The notes under the pieces were generated by a model. That model had not been told where the DNA came from. It searched no databases and saw only the letters and a program-made list of their open reading frames with translations. A stretch of 64,000 nucleotides of DNA from Aliiroseovarius sp. F47248L (GTDB taxonomy: Bacteria > Pseudomonadota > Alphaproteobacteria > Rhodobacterales > Rhodobacteraceae): positions 1,736,001-1,800,000 of the forward strand of contig NZ_JALKBF010000001.1 in assembly GCF_023016085.1 (NCBI RefSeq). Reading direction: 5' to 3'. The position numbers and the translations under genes are program-made. How positions within the stretch are numbered: position 1 is the stretch's first letter; the number at the start of each line of letters is the position of its first letter. Below, piece after piece: positions 29,876 through 38,667 of this stretch.

Positions 29876-31366
29876 TCAGGTGCCATATTCCAAAGCCCAA
29901 CGCGACAAAAGCTGGTGTTGCAAGACCCGTGACCGGCGGCTCCACCCTTTTGCCCCTTTGGGGCGTTCGCGGTCAGCCCGCGGGATCGCCGCGCGCCGTT
30001 CCATATCGGCCGTGAAGATCGCGAAGGTCAGCGGACGTCCGTCTGGCGCGGTCAAATATCCCGCCAGCGAACTAACGAAGTTCAGGGTGCCGGTTTTCGC
30101 TTTGATGGAATAGGCGGCATCTTTGACAGGTCGCCCCATCTTGTCCAGCGGCGTCACGTCTTTCATTAATCCTTGCAGATAGCCGTTTGGCCCAACACTT
30201 GTCAGTGCTTTCACCATATCATTGGCCGACACACGTGATTGATCGCTCAGCCCGCTATGGTCATGGAAATACGCCCGTCTGGCGCCCAGATCGGAGTTCA
30301 TCCATTGCGCCATGGCCGCGCCGGAAGCGGCCAGACTGTCTGGCACGGGGCCACGCGCTGCGGTGGCGGTCAGCCCGATCATCTCGGCCGTCAGGTTGGT
30401 CGAGTATTTCAGCATCCCCTGTGCCACGTCCCTGAGCGGTCGCGAACGATGGGACGCAAGCACCGTGCCTCCAGGCGATGCAGGTCGCGCCGTCGGTCCG
30501 GGCAGACGGATGCCTTCGCTGCGGGCCAGAACCTGGAACACCTCGCCGGCATAGAGGTCGGGCCTGCGCACGGGAAGCCAGCGCGATCCGCCCTTCCCCA
30601 GCGCCCCACGAGCTACTGTCCAATTGTCGATGCCCTTGGCATTCTCATAGGTATAGACCGGCACTGTGCGGTCGATGATCTGCATCCGCGCCATTTTGAC
30701 GGCCGGGCGGAACCGGTCTGATCGCGCCTCCATCGACACATCGAAATCCTGACCCGCGCGCTTCCATTCGAAATGCACACGGTTGTAATTCAGGTTCAGT
30801 CCCGACACGGCGGGGTTATATCCCAGATGGTCCGGCTGCCCCGGATCAATCATCCGCTGATAGGGTAGCTCTTGACCATCAACGATGAAGTCGCCCTTGA
30901 TCGTCATAACGTTTTTTTGCTTCAGCGCCTTCACCAGCGCCGCCAGCGCATTGGTATCCAGCGTCGGATCACCGCCGCCGACCAACACAAGATCGCCTTG
31001 GACCACTCCCGCCTCAATCGGACCGGTCGCAATCACCTGTGTTTCAAAGCTGTGTGCCAGCCCAAGTGCCGAAATGCCATAGACGGCCGTGATCGCCTTT
31101 GCGACGCTTGCAGGTGGCAACGGCAACACGGGGCTGTGCGCTTCAAGGATGTGGCCCGTCTTGGCTTCCGCCACAACAAAACCGATCTTTCCCCCCAGAT
31201 TTGCATCTTTAATCAACGCATCCGCCGATGGGATAAGTCGTATCGAAAAATCAAGCAGCTTGGGGGCAGGTCGGATCGAAAGCTCGGGCGCGTTTGCAAA
31301 GGCTGGACCGGCCAGACTTGCGCCCAGCCCCCCCAATAATGCTCGCCTCGAAATCACTTTAACCAT
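29876..31366 (-). CDS. dacB: D-alanyl-D-alanine carboxypeptidase, PBP4/DacB type
   Basis: 496 aa, S13 family. The active-site motifs are SxxK in PPASVAKAITAVYG, SxN in KYSTNLTAEMIG and KTG in KAKTGTLNFVSS. The signal peptide has a twin-arginine SRRALLGGLG and ends AFA. It removes or cleaves terminal D-Ala peptides in the periplasm. It is convergent with the GST gene; the gap is 33 nt. Confidence 0.93.
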   Translation of the reverse strand: MVKVISRRALLGGLGASLAGPAFANAPELSIRPAPKLLDFSIRLIPSADALIKDANLGGKIGFVVAEAKTGHILEAHSPVLPLPPASVAKAITAVYGISALGLAHSFETQVIATGPIEAGVVQGDLVLVGGGDPTLDTNALAALVKALKQKNVMTIKGDFIVDGQELPYQRMIDPGQPDHLGYNPAVSGLNLNYNRVHFEWKRAGQDFDVSMEARSDRFRPAVKMARMQIIDRTVPVYTYENAKGIDNWTVARGALGKGGSRWLPVRRPDLYAGEVFQVLARSEGIRLPGPTARPASPGGTVLASHRSRPLRDVAQGMLKYSTNLTAEMIGLTATAARGPVPDSLAASGAAMAQWMNSDLGARRAYFHDHSGLSDQSRVSANDMVKALTSVGPNGYLQGLMKDVTPLDKMGRPVKDAAYSIKAKTGTLNFVSSLAGYLTAPDGRPLTFAIFTADMERRAAIPRADRERPKGAKGWSRRSRVLQHQLLSRWALEYGT

Positions 31367-31461
31367 AGGCGAATTAAACCGTGTGGGCGATCACGGGGCA
31401 ACCCGCTTTATCGTGATCTGCATCGCCAAGTCACGTCCTCACGGGCATCCGGGCGACGGCG

Positions 31462-32058
31462 TTACCAATCGCCCCGTGCGCGAATTTGTGACGACGAGAT
31501 GTTTACCATCGGCACATTGATCAATGACCATGCCGGGGCGTCTGCAGTTGCCAATAGACGTGCCATGCGCCCTGGAATCTTAGCATGTTCGAACCGTTTG
31601 GCCGCAGGCGATGTTCGCGCGGCCACCCGTTCACCCGGACGGGCTATCACGCCGATCGGTACATTTGCCATGATCCACTCCCAGCGATCCCAACGATGGA
31701 ACGAGGCAAGATTATCGGCCCCCATCAACCAGACGAACCGAACACCCGGATACAGATGTTGCAGCGCTTGCAATGTCTCGGCGGTGTATCGCGTTTGGGT
31801 GTGGCTTTCGATGTCTGTTACCTCGACACGCGGATGTTGCATGACAACACGTGCGCGTTCCAACCGCGTCGTGATGGGCGCAGGCCCGTTCTTCTTAAGC
31901 GGATTTCCGGGCGTCACCAACCACCAGACCCTGTCCAGCCCAAAGCGTTTCAATGCCTCGCGCGTGATATGGGCATGCCCTTGATGGGCCGGATCGAAGG
32001 ATCCGCCCAACAGTCCGACAACCTGACCTGGTCGCGCTTTGGGTAAATCGTAACGCAT
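31462..32058 (-). CDS. nadD: Nicotinate-nucleotide adenylyltransferase
   Basis: 198 aa. The nucleotidyltransferase motif [14 protein letters not shown] and the C-terminal ISSSQIR are diagnostic. It adenylates nicotinate mononucleotide in NAD synthesis. ATG 32058 (MRYDLPKA) is preferred over an upstream TTG at 32085 because of a weak AGG and agreement with the domain start. It lies between dacB and the aldo/keto reductase, all on minus. Confidence 0.93.
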   Translation of the reverse strand: MRYDLPKARPGQVVGLLGGSFDPAHQGHAHITREALKRFGLDRVWWLVTPGNPLKKNGPAPITTRLERARVVMQHPRVEVTDIESHTQTRYTAETLQALQHLYPGVRFVWLMGADNLASFHRWDRWEWIMANVPIGVIARPGERVAARTSPAAKRFEHAKIPGRMARLLATADAPAWSLINVPMVNISSSQIRARGDW

Positions 32059-32097
32059 ATGAATGCCTGTTTTCGTCGCGACCAAACCGGTCTGATC

Positions 32098-33129
32098 TTA
32101 GTCGAGTTCGGCGGATCGCGCCCAAAGGTTCACGGTCTCTTCACTGATGTTCGCGTCAATCTCGTCCAGCTCTGCCTGACTGAAATCCAACCGATCAACT
32201 GCACCCACGCAATCCAGAACCTGTTCCGGTCGCGACGCCCCGATCAACGCGGTGGTAATTCCTCCATCCCGCAGCACCCAAGCCAGCGCCATCTGCGCCA
32301 AAGTTTGACCTCGGCGTTCGGCAATGTCCGCCAATGCTCGCAAACTTTTGACGACACTATCCGACACCAACTCAGGCGCCAGTGACTTACCTTGGCTGGC
32401 GCGGCTGTCCGATGGAATTCCCTTCAAATACTTGCCGGTCAGCAATCCCTGCGCCAACGGTGTAAACGCGATGGACCCGACGCCCAGCTCGTTCAATGTA
32501 TCTTTCAGCCCATCACGCTCAACCCAGCGGTTCAACATGTTGTAGCTGGGCTGATGGATCAGACACGGCGTGCCCAGATCGTTCAGGATCGCCACCGCCT
32601 CTCGCGTGCGTTGGCTGTTATAGCTAGAGATACCTGCATAGAGCGCTCGACCCGAGCGCACGATGTGATCCAGCGCACCCATGGTTTCTTCCAGAGGCGT
32701 ATCGGGGTCGAACCGGTGGCTATAGAAGATATCGACATAATCTACGCCCATACGCTTAAGGCTTTGATCACAAGACGCGATCAGGTATTTTCGGCTGCCC
32801 CATTCGCCATACGGCCCCGGCCACATATCATAGCCCGCCTTGGAACTAATAATCAGCTCATCGCGCAGTCCTGCGAAATCCGTTTTAAGAAGCTCGCCGA
32901 ACGCTTCCTCCGCGCTGCCAAAGGGCGGGCCATAGTTGTTTGCCAGATCAAAATGCGTGATCCCGTTGTCGAATGCCACCCGACAAATGGCCTGCTTGGT
33001 TGCATGGGGAAAGTCATGACCGAAATTGTGCCACAGACCCAGGCTGATCGCCGGCAGCTTCAACCCCGACCGGCCGCAACGGCGATAGGTCATCTTTTCA
33101 TAGCGATCTTCTGCCGGATGATAGGTCAT
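32098..33129 (-). CDS. Aldo/keto reductase (YghZ/Gpr-like)
   Basis: 343 aa, TIM barrel. The block FDLANNYGPPFGSAEEAFGELL with its tyrosine, the lysine in IISSKAGYDMWPGPYGEWGS and the histidine in IFYSHRFDPDTPLEE fit the catalytic tetrad, and the block matches L-glyceraldehyde-3-phosphate reductases of E. coli YghZ type. It uses NADPH. The real substrate is not given by the sequence. It is divergent from ettA with a 75-nt gap. Confidence 0.9.
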   Translation of the reverse strand: MTYHPAEDRYEKMTYRRCGRSGLKLPAISLGLWHNFGHDFPHATKQAICRVAFDNGITHFDLANNYGPPFGSAEEAFGELLKTDFAGLRDELIISSKAGYDMWPGPYGEWGSRKYLIASCDQSLKRMGVDYVDIFYSHRFDPDTPLEETMGALDHIVRSGRALYAGISSYNSQRTREAVAILNDLGTPCLIHQPSYNMLNRWVERDGLKDTLNELGVGSIAFTPLAQGLLTGKYLKGIPSDSRASQGKSLAPELVSDSVVKSLRALADIAERRGQTLAQMALAWVLRDGGITTALIGASRPEQVLDCVGAVDRLDFSQAELDEIDANISEETVNLWARSAELD

Positions 33130-33204
33130 GAAAGCTCCTTCGGGATTGTGCTGCTCCCTTTGTCTGGCTAAGACAACCGGAAGTCAAACGCGAGGACACA
33201 TCCC

Positions 33205-34860
33205 ATGGCCGCATATCAATACGTTTACCACATGGACGGAGTTTCCAAGACCTATCCCGGTGGCAAGAAGTGCTTCGAGAACATCCGTCTTAGCTTCCTG
33301 CCGGGCGTGAAAATCGGTGTGGTCGGCGTGAACGGCACCGGTAAATCGACGCTAATGCGCATCATGGCAGGCATCGACAAGGATTTTCAGGGCGAGGCCT
33401 GGGCCGCTGAGGGCGCCAAAGTTGGCTATCTGCCTCAGGAGCCAGAACTCGATGCTTCCTTGGATGTGCGCGGCAATGTCATGCAGGGCGTGGCCGAGAA
33501 GAAAGCAATACTTGAGCGTTACAACGAACTCGCCATGAATTACTCGGACGAAACCGCCGAGGAAATGGCCAAGCTGCAAGACGAGATCGACGCCCAGAAC
33601 CTCTGGGATCTGGACGCTCAGATCGACGTCTCGATGGAGGCGCTGCGCTGCCCCCCCGATGATGCCGACGTCACGACTCTGTCAGGCGGTGAAAAACGCC
33701 GCGTTGCGCTGTGCAAGCTGCTGCTCGAAGCGCCAGACATGTTGTTGCTCGACGAACCAACCAACCACCTTGACGCTGAAACCATCGCTTGGCTGCAGCA
33801 GCACCTGATCGACTACAAGGGCACCATCCTGATCGTGACCCACGACCGTTATTTCCTTGATGATATCACTGGCTGGATCCTCGAACTCGACCGTGGATCG
33901 GGCATTCCCTACGAGGGCAACTACTCCGCGTGGCTGGAGCAGAAGGCCAAACGACTGACGCAGGAAGCCCGCGAGGACAAATCCAAGCAGAAAACGCTGG
34001 AGCGCGAGCTGGAATGGATGCGTCAGGGTCAAAAAGCCCGTCAGGCGAAGTCGAAGGCACGGATCAACGCCTATAACGAACTGGCCAGCCAGTCCGAGCG
34101 TGACAAAGTGGGTCGCGCCCAGATCGTCATCCCAAACGGCCCACGTCTCGGGTCGAAAGTGATTGAGGTCGAGGGCCTGAAGAAACACATGGGCGACAAG
34201 CTTCTGATCGAAGACCTGTCCTTCAGCCTGCCCCCCGGTGGCATTGTTGGCGTGATCGGCCCGAACGGCGCGGGTAAATCGACGCTGTTCAAAATGTTGA
34301 CCGGACAGGAACAGCCCGACGAAGGCACGATTGAATTGGGCGATACGGTCAAGCTGTCATACGTGGACCAGTCGCGCGACGACCTGAACGCAAATGACAC
34401 AGTGTGGGAAGCCATTTCCGGCGGAGCCGAGTTGATCGAGCTGGGCGACGCACAAGTCAATTCAAGGGCTTATTGCTCGTCCTTCAACTTCAAAGGCGGC
34501 GATCAGCAAAAGAAACTGTCGCTGCTGTCGGGGGGCGAGCGCAACCGCGTCCACATGGCGCGCTTGTTGAAAGAGGGTGGCAACGTGCTCCTCCTCGATG
34601 AACCGACCAACGACTTGGACGTCGAAACCTTGCGCGCGCTTGAAGACGCACTGGTGGATTTCGCCGGCTGCGCCGTCGTCATCTCGCACGACCGCTTCTT
34701 CCTTGACCGCATCTGTACTCACATCCTTGCCTTTGAAGGCGAAGCGCATGTGGAGTGGTTCGAAGGCAACTTCGAGGATTACGAAGAGGACAAGAAACGC
34801 AGGCTAGGACCGGATGCTTTGGAGCCCAAACGCTTGAAGCATAAGAAATTTACGAGATAA
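33205..34860 (+). CDS. ettA: EttA, ABC-F translational throttle ATPase
   Basis: 551 aa with two ABC cassettes and no membrane domain. Walker A motifs are GVNGTGKST and GPNGAGKST; signatures are LSGGEKRRVAL and LSGGERNRVHM; Walker B is LLDEPTNHLD and LLDEPTNDLD. The linker between the cassettes (LERELEWMRQGQKARQAKSKAR) is the family's P-site tRNA-interaction motif. EttA binds the ribosomal E site and gates elongation by energy level. A strong terminator follows. Confidence 0.96.
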   Translation: MAAYQYVYHMDGVSKTYPGGKKCFENIRLSFLPGVKIGVVGVNGTGKSTLMRIMAGIDKDFQGEAWAAEGAKVGYLPQEPELDASLDVRGNVMQGVAEKKAILERYNELAMNYSDETAEEMAKLQDEIDAQNLWDLDAQIDVSMEALRCPPDDADVTTLSGGEKRRVALCKLLLEAPDMLLLDEPTNHLDAETIAWLQQHLIDYKGTILIVTHDRYFLDDITGWILELDRGSGIPYEGNYSAWLEQKAKRLTQEAREDKSKQKTLERELEWMRQGQKARQAKSKARINAYNELASQSERDKVGRAQIVIPNGPRLGSKVIEVEGLKKHMGDKLLIEDLSFSLPPGGIVGVIGPNGAGKSTLFKMLTGQEQPDEGTIELGDTVKLSYVDQSRDDLNANDTVWEAISGGAELIELGDAQVNSRAYCSSFNFKGGDQQKKLSLLSGGERNRVHMARLLKEGGNVLLLDEPTNDLDVETLRALEDALVDFAGCAVVISHDRFFLDRICTHILAFEGEAHVEWFEGNFEDYEEDKKRRLGPDALEPKRLKHKKFTR

Positions 34861-34865
34861 GAGAG

Positions 34866-34890
34866 CGGCCCCTTCGGGGGCCGTTTTTTT
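34866..34890 (+). terminator. Intrinsic terminator of ettA
   Basis: CGGCCCC-TTCG-GGGGCCG with a UUCG tetraloop and seven Ts. It starts 5 nt after the stop codon. Confidence 0.92.
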
Positions 34891-35227
34891 GTTGACGCAA
34901 GGCAGCGGATTTGACTTCATTTCCAGCTTCACGCTCTCTTCAAATGGAAAGCAAAGCTAACCATCTACAGGTTGTCTAAATCGAGGCGACCCTGTGGGCT
35001 GCCCTATCGGAAAGTGCTTAGCGGCGCTGTGTCGAAACCTTCGCGGGTAGTAGGCTAAGGCGGTCCGGCAGGACTCGGAGCGGTGCTCCGAATAATCTGA
35101 GCGGGTGGCCGTCGAATGGCGACTCCGAGTGATCATAGAAGCAGCCGAACCGCTGCAATTGGGGTGGTATATTAACACTAAGCGAAGTTTAACGCTCAAC
35201 CGGTTGGGCACGCTTAGGATTATTCCA

Positions 35228-35323
35228 ATGCGAGTATCAATCAAAGTAGAGGGGCGAGTGTCTTATTCCGGCGTTGTCGGAATCATTTCACTCTTGCTAA
35301 CAATCCTCGGGTTCTTCCTGTAA
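35228..35323 (+). CDS. Possible 31-aa single-pass membrane peptide
   Basis: The ORF begins ATG with AGGA 8 nt upstream. The first 14 residues are polar/basic and the last 16 are hydrophobic (GVVGIISLLLTILGFFL), as in small type II membrane peptides. Function unknown; it is too short to be confident and could be chance. Confidence 0.3.
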   Translation: MRVSIKVEGRVSYSGVVGIISLLLTILGFFL

Positions 35324-35366
35324 CGTTGGGCGTTCTTCGGGCTGCCCCTCTACATCTGGGAACAAG

Positions 35367-35451
35367 AACAGCACCTCACACTGGGTGGGCGGAACGCCCT
35401 GTCTCGCCGAAGGCGTGCCTCCGGCACGACGGGGAGGGTCGGGTGCTGTCC
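35367..35451. repeat. Interspersed palindromic repeat, copy 2 (degenerate)
   Basis: The left part (AGCACC...CTGGGTGGGC, 35367-35390) and right part (GGGGAGGGTCGGGTGCTGTC, 35431-35450) match the same motifs of the copy at 13774-13838 with several substitutions. The centre is different and longer. Confidence 0.55.
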
Positions 35452-35584
35452 GGCCTATCGACCGGACGGAATCTCACAGATAAGAACAACCAGTCTCTCA
35501 CCGCCAACACCTGACCTTTCCGTCAAGTAGACCACCCTCCCCCGACCTCCTAAAATTTTCCCATTAAGAAGAGGGGAAAACATT

Positions 35585-36076
35585 ATGAAAAGACGGATTT
35601 TTCTGGCACTGACCGGCGCTGGCATTGTCGCCGCGTGCGCACGTGGGGGGCGTCAGAGATTAGCACCAAACACGACACTGATCATCCTTCGGCACGGGGA
35701 TCGCACCGGGTCTGACCTGAATGACACAGGCCGCGCGCGGGCAAAGGCTTTGGTCGGCGCGTTGGATGGGTTCAAGATCGACGCGATCTATGCGCCAAGT
35801 GTTCAGCGCAATCTGGACACGGCCCAGCCGCTTGCGGCAAGCCGTCACCTGCCAATCAACCGCCTGCCCGCAGATGGGATGGCCACTCGGTTGATCACCC
35901 AGTCAGCAAGAAAATCCGTGGTCTGGGTCGGCAACAAGGGCAATCTGCGCGAAATCTGGGAAGCGTTGGACGCGGGAGGTGAACCACCGCTCAATTACGG
36001 CGACTTGTTCATCGTGAAGCCTGACAAACTGGGAGGTTTGCACATTGACCGGCGACAATATGGCCCGGCTGTTTAG
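35585..36076 (+). CDS. Histidine-phosphatase-family lipoprotein
   Basis: 163 aa. The RHG motif in LIILRHGDRTGSDLND carries the phospho-accepting histidine; the second histidine is not obvious because the C-terminal half is short. The N-terminus has a twin-arginine KRRIFLALTG and a lipobox VAAC (Cys about 18), so it is probably a membrane-anchored periplasmic protein. Missing the usual later HG-type histidine, it may be inactive or a regulator. ATG 35585 follows AAGAGGGG. Confidence 0.78.
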   Translation: MKRRIFLALTGAGIVAACARGGRQRLAPNTTLIILRHGDRTGSDLNDTGRARAKALVGALDGFKIDAIYAPSVQRNLDTAQPLAASRHLPINRLPADGMATRLITQSARKSVVWVGNKGNLREIWEALDAGGEPPLNYGDLFIVKPDKLGGLHIDRRQYGPAV

Positions 36077-36077
36077 A

Positions 36078-36467
36078 TCAGCCTTTTTCGACGGCCACCG
36101 GCTGCCCATCATCATCCAACGCCACGAACACAAATATGCCTTCGGTCACCTTGTGACGTTCGCCAAGGCGGTCGCGTTTGACCCAGGCCTCCAGCTCGAT
36201 GGACATTGACGTAGTGCCGACCCGTCCCACCCGGCCATAGATGCACAAGACATCGCCCACTTTCACCGGTTGGATGAACTTCATTGCGTTCACCGCCACT
36301 GTCGCCACGCGGCCTTGGGCACGTTCACCCGCAATAATCCCACCGGCGATGTCCATCTGGCTCATCACCCAGCCCCCGAAGATATCGCCTGAAGTGTTGG
36401 TGTCTTTCGGCATCGCCAGCGTGCGCAGGATGATTTCGCCTTCCAGCGCGGTGTTTTGGTCGCTCAT
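36078..36467 (-). CDS. yciA: YciA-type acyl-CoA thioesterase
   Basis: 129 aa, hot-dog fold. The block DTNTSGDIFGGWVMSQMDIAGG contains the family's catalytic aspartate, and NAMKFIQPVKVGD is the usual second motif. It hydrolyses a broad range of acyl-CoAs. It converges on the phosphatase gene with a 1-nt gap. Confidence 0.93.
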   Translation of the reverse strand: MSDQNTALEGEIILRTLAMPKDTNTSGDIFGGWVMSQMDIAGGIIAGERAQGRVATVAVNAMKFIQPVKVGDVLCIYGRVGRVGTTSMSIELEAWVKRDRLGERHKVTEGIFVFVALDDDGQPVAVEKG

Positions 36468-36539
36468 GGGAACCTCGTTGTATTTATGCTTTTCCCATGG
36501 GTAAGCCGCCCACCGTCACGGCGCAAGCGGCTTGAGGCG

Positions 36540-36965
36540 TCAGGGCGCATCGGCCACCGCGTAAAGCTCGTTCAGCAGGTCCAGCAGCGTTTCCATTTTC
36601 TCGTGCCCGAACCGGTTTTCAAGATCCTCGTAAATTTTCGCCGCTTTGCCCGACATCTGGGTGTATTTTGCACAGCCCGCAGGCGCGATTTGCACCTTGC
36701 GGCGGCGTCCGTCGCTGTCGTCCACGCGCTCGATTAACTCGCGCTCGGTCAGGTTCTTCAATATGCGGCTCAGGCTGGGTGGCATCAGCACGCAGCGTTC
36801 GGCCAGTTCGGTGGCACAGCAGGGTTTTCCTTCGGCCAGCACCCGGATCACACGCCATTGCTGAACAGTCAGGTCGATCTGGTCCAACTCGTGGCGGAAA
36901 GGTTTCAGGGTGGCTTCACGCGCGTGAAGCAGCGCGATGGGAAGGGCGCGTTCTAGTTTTCTCAT
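36540..36965 (-). CDS. hpaR: HpaR-like MarR regulator
   Basis: 141 aa. The start MRKLERALPIALLHAREATLKPFRHEL and the winged helix (about 30-100: ATELAERCVLMPPSLSRILKNLTERELI) match the homoprotocatechuate operon regulator HpaR. It overlaps hpaF by 4 nt. HpaR normally represses the homoprotocatechuate meta-cleavage genes; only hpaF is present here, so the remaining operon is elsewhere or absent. Confidence 0.88.
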   Translation of the reverse strand: MRKLERALPIALLHAREATLKPFRHELDQIDLTVQQWRVIRVLAEGKPCCATELAERCVLMPPSLSRILKNLTERELIERVDDSDGRRRKVQIAPAGCAKYTQMSGKAAKIYEDLENRFGHEKMETLLDLLNELYAVADAP

Positions 36966-37360
36966 TCCGGTTCCTTTTCGCGGAGGGCCGCGTGGATCGT
37001 GCTCCAGCTTTTGCGGCTGAAGCGGGTTTCAATGTCCTGAACCTCAAGGCTAAGAATGAAGGGCGTATCGCCCATCTGTGGCCGCAGAGCAGCCTCAACG
37101 GCCGCGTATAGCTGGTCGGCGATGGCGTCGCGCGTCGCCTCGTCCCGACCCTGTCCAAGCCTTAGGATCATATCAAGGAAGTGGTACCCGCCTGCCCCGT
37201 CACCGATCGCATCAACCGTGGCTTCAAACCCACGCACACGGATGCCGCCGATGGGGCACTGCCCCGTGGCTGCCAGTGCGGCGCGCATGGTCTCGGCCAG
37301 CGCCGGCAAATCTGCCTGCTGGCCCAGCCCGTGGCTGCATTCGAAAGACAGGTGTGGCAT
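36962..37360 (-). CDS. hpaF: 5-carboxymethyl-2-hydroxymuconate isomerase
   Basis: 132 aa, tautomerase superfamily. The initiator Met is followed by Pro (MPHLSFECSHG), the catalytic amino-terminal proline. It isomerises 5-carboxymethyl-2-hydroxymuconate in homoprotocatechuate breakdown. ATG 37360 follows AAGGAG at 5 nt; an upstream GTG at 37366 would destroy the N-terminal proline chemistry. It is co-transcribed with hpaR. Confidence 0.88.
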   Translation of the reverse strand: MPHLSFECSHGLGQQADLPALAETMRAALAATGQCPIGGIRVRGFEATVDAIGDGAGGYHFLDMILRLGQGRDEATRDAIADQLYAAVEAALRPQMGDTPFILSLEVQDIETRFSRKSWSTIHAALREKEPE

Positions 37361-37434
37361 GTTCACTCCTTAACACTGGCAGTAAATACCTGTGGCGATT
37401 GAAAATCAATTCATTGTAGGTGCAACAAGTTGCC

Positions 37435-38667
37435 TCAGGGATTGACGACGCCCTTCGCCACCCAATCATCGAAATTCGCCAGAACGCGATCCGCGAATTC
37501 CGGGTCATTAATATGGGCGTCCAGTTCTATAAGTGTGACATTATCCGGGCACTGAGCGCGAATTTCATCACAGAAAGCGGCCAGCCCGTCGGCGTCATGT
37601 AGGGGTCCTCCGGGACGATCCCATTCGTTCCCGCCTTCAAGCGGCAATATCAAGCTAACAGGCCCCTTGGCACCAGACAGTTGCTTGCACATCGCCCTCG
37701 CCATCTCGCGCCGCTGATCCGGCGACATCACCACCGACGAGAGCAGCCGGTTGTGAGCGTGCACCTCTTGCCCCACCAACTTCGGCGGCACGTCCTGCCA
37801 GCCGATAAAATCCACCAAATCATAGCACCCGATGGACACCATCTGCGGTGTTGCCGACGCGCCGGCATTTGTCATCCGATCAGGACCCGCCGAGATCGTG
37901 GAGCCCATGATGTGGTTGCCCAACTCTTGCGGAGCAAAGTCCAAGACTGCGACAAAGGCACCCTCACCCGCCAGACTTTCAAACGCGCGCCCTCCCATGC
38001 CGGTGGCGTGGAACACTGCAACCTCGAAACCGCGTGCCTCTAAAGCGGGTTTCAGGCTGACCATGTAACGAAGGACCGTTTTTCCAAAACTGGTCATCCC
38101 TATCAGCGGCTTGGTGAAATCCGGCTTCTCAACCGCACGCGCCGCCCCCAGCACCGCCCCTGCCGCCTGAGACAGCGAGGCTTTGCAGATCGAATTCAGG
38201 CCATACAGCCCCCCGGCCCACAGGATCATCTGCACATCAGCAGGCAGGCGTTCTGGCGGGATCAAAGGCGAAAAACTGACCGTCGAGACCACGTATTTCG
38301 GCACCCCAATCGGCAGCACTTGACACAAGTCCAGCGCCGCATCGGTGCCCATCGTGCCGCCCAGAACGATCAGCCCGTCAAAGACGCCTGTGCGATAGAG
38401 CTGCAACGCCAACGCCGCCGATCCTTGCGCCATGATCTGCATCGCGGTGTTCTCATCCCCGCTGTCGATGGCGGCTTGGATCGACGACCCGCCAGCCTCG
38501 GCCACGTCATGCTTGGAATAATCGCAAGGCGTGCTTGGGTCGCCCAGGACCGAGATGTCCATTGTCTTGACGGCACCGCCCTGCCCACGGATCACGTCCG
38601 CGATGTAATTCAGCTCGTCATCCTTGGTGTCATAGGTGCCAACGACCAAAATCGTCTTGTCGATCAT
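37435..38667 (-). CDS. Tm-1-like ATP-binding (UPF0261) protein
   Basis: 410 aa. The start TILVVGTYDTKDDELNYIADVI and the block IGMTSFGKTVLRYMV match the Tm-1-like ATP-binding family, named after a tomato virus-resistance protein. Bacterial members are of unknown function. The ATG at 38667 overlaps the stop of the dehydrogenase gene (ATGA); ATG 38679, four codons earlier, is an alternative. It is the last gene of the tctCBA-dehydrogenase transcript on the minus strand. Confidence 0.87.
   Translation of the reverse strand: MIDKTILVVGTYDTKDDELNYIADVIRGQGGAVKTMDISVLGDPSTPCDYSKHDVAEAGGSSIQAAIDSGDENTAMQIMAQGSAALALQLYRTGVFDGLIVLGGTMGTDAALDLCQVLPIGVPKYVVSTVSFSPLIPPERLPADVQMILWAGGLYGLNSICKASLSQAAGAVLGAARAVEKPDFTKPLIGMTSFGKTVLRYMVSLKPALEARGFEVAVFHATGMGGRAFESLAGEGAFVAVLDFAPQELGNHIMGSTISAGPDRMTNAGASATPQMVSIGCYDLVDFIGWQDVPPKLVGQEVHAHNRLLSSVVMSPDQRREMARAMCKQLSGAKGPVSLILPLEGGNEWDRPGGPLHDADGLAAFCDEIRAQCPDNVTLIELDAHINDPEFADRVLANFDDWVAKGVVNP

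Larger units (their letters stand above)
34891..35584. other. 694-nt gene-poor gap
   Basis: I see no convincing gene of normal length here. Frames of 60-95 codons are present on both strands but have no ribosome sites or recognisable domains. It holds one candidate 31-codon ORF (35228-35323) and a degenerate copy of the palindromic repeat (35367-35451). No tRNA or known ncRNA was recognised. Confidence 0.6.

Noticed and set aside
35105..35323. 72-codon frame in the gene-poor gap
   Set aside because: Only the last 31 codons have a ribosome site and membrane-like ending; the longer frame has no support.
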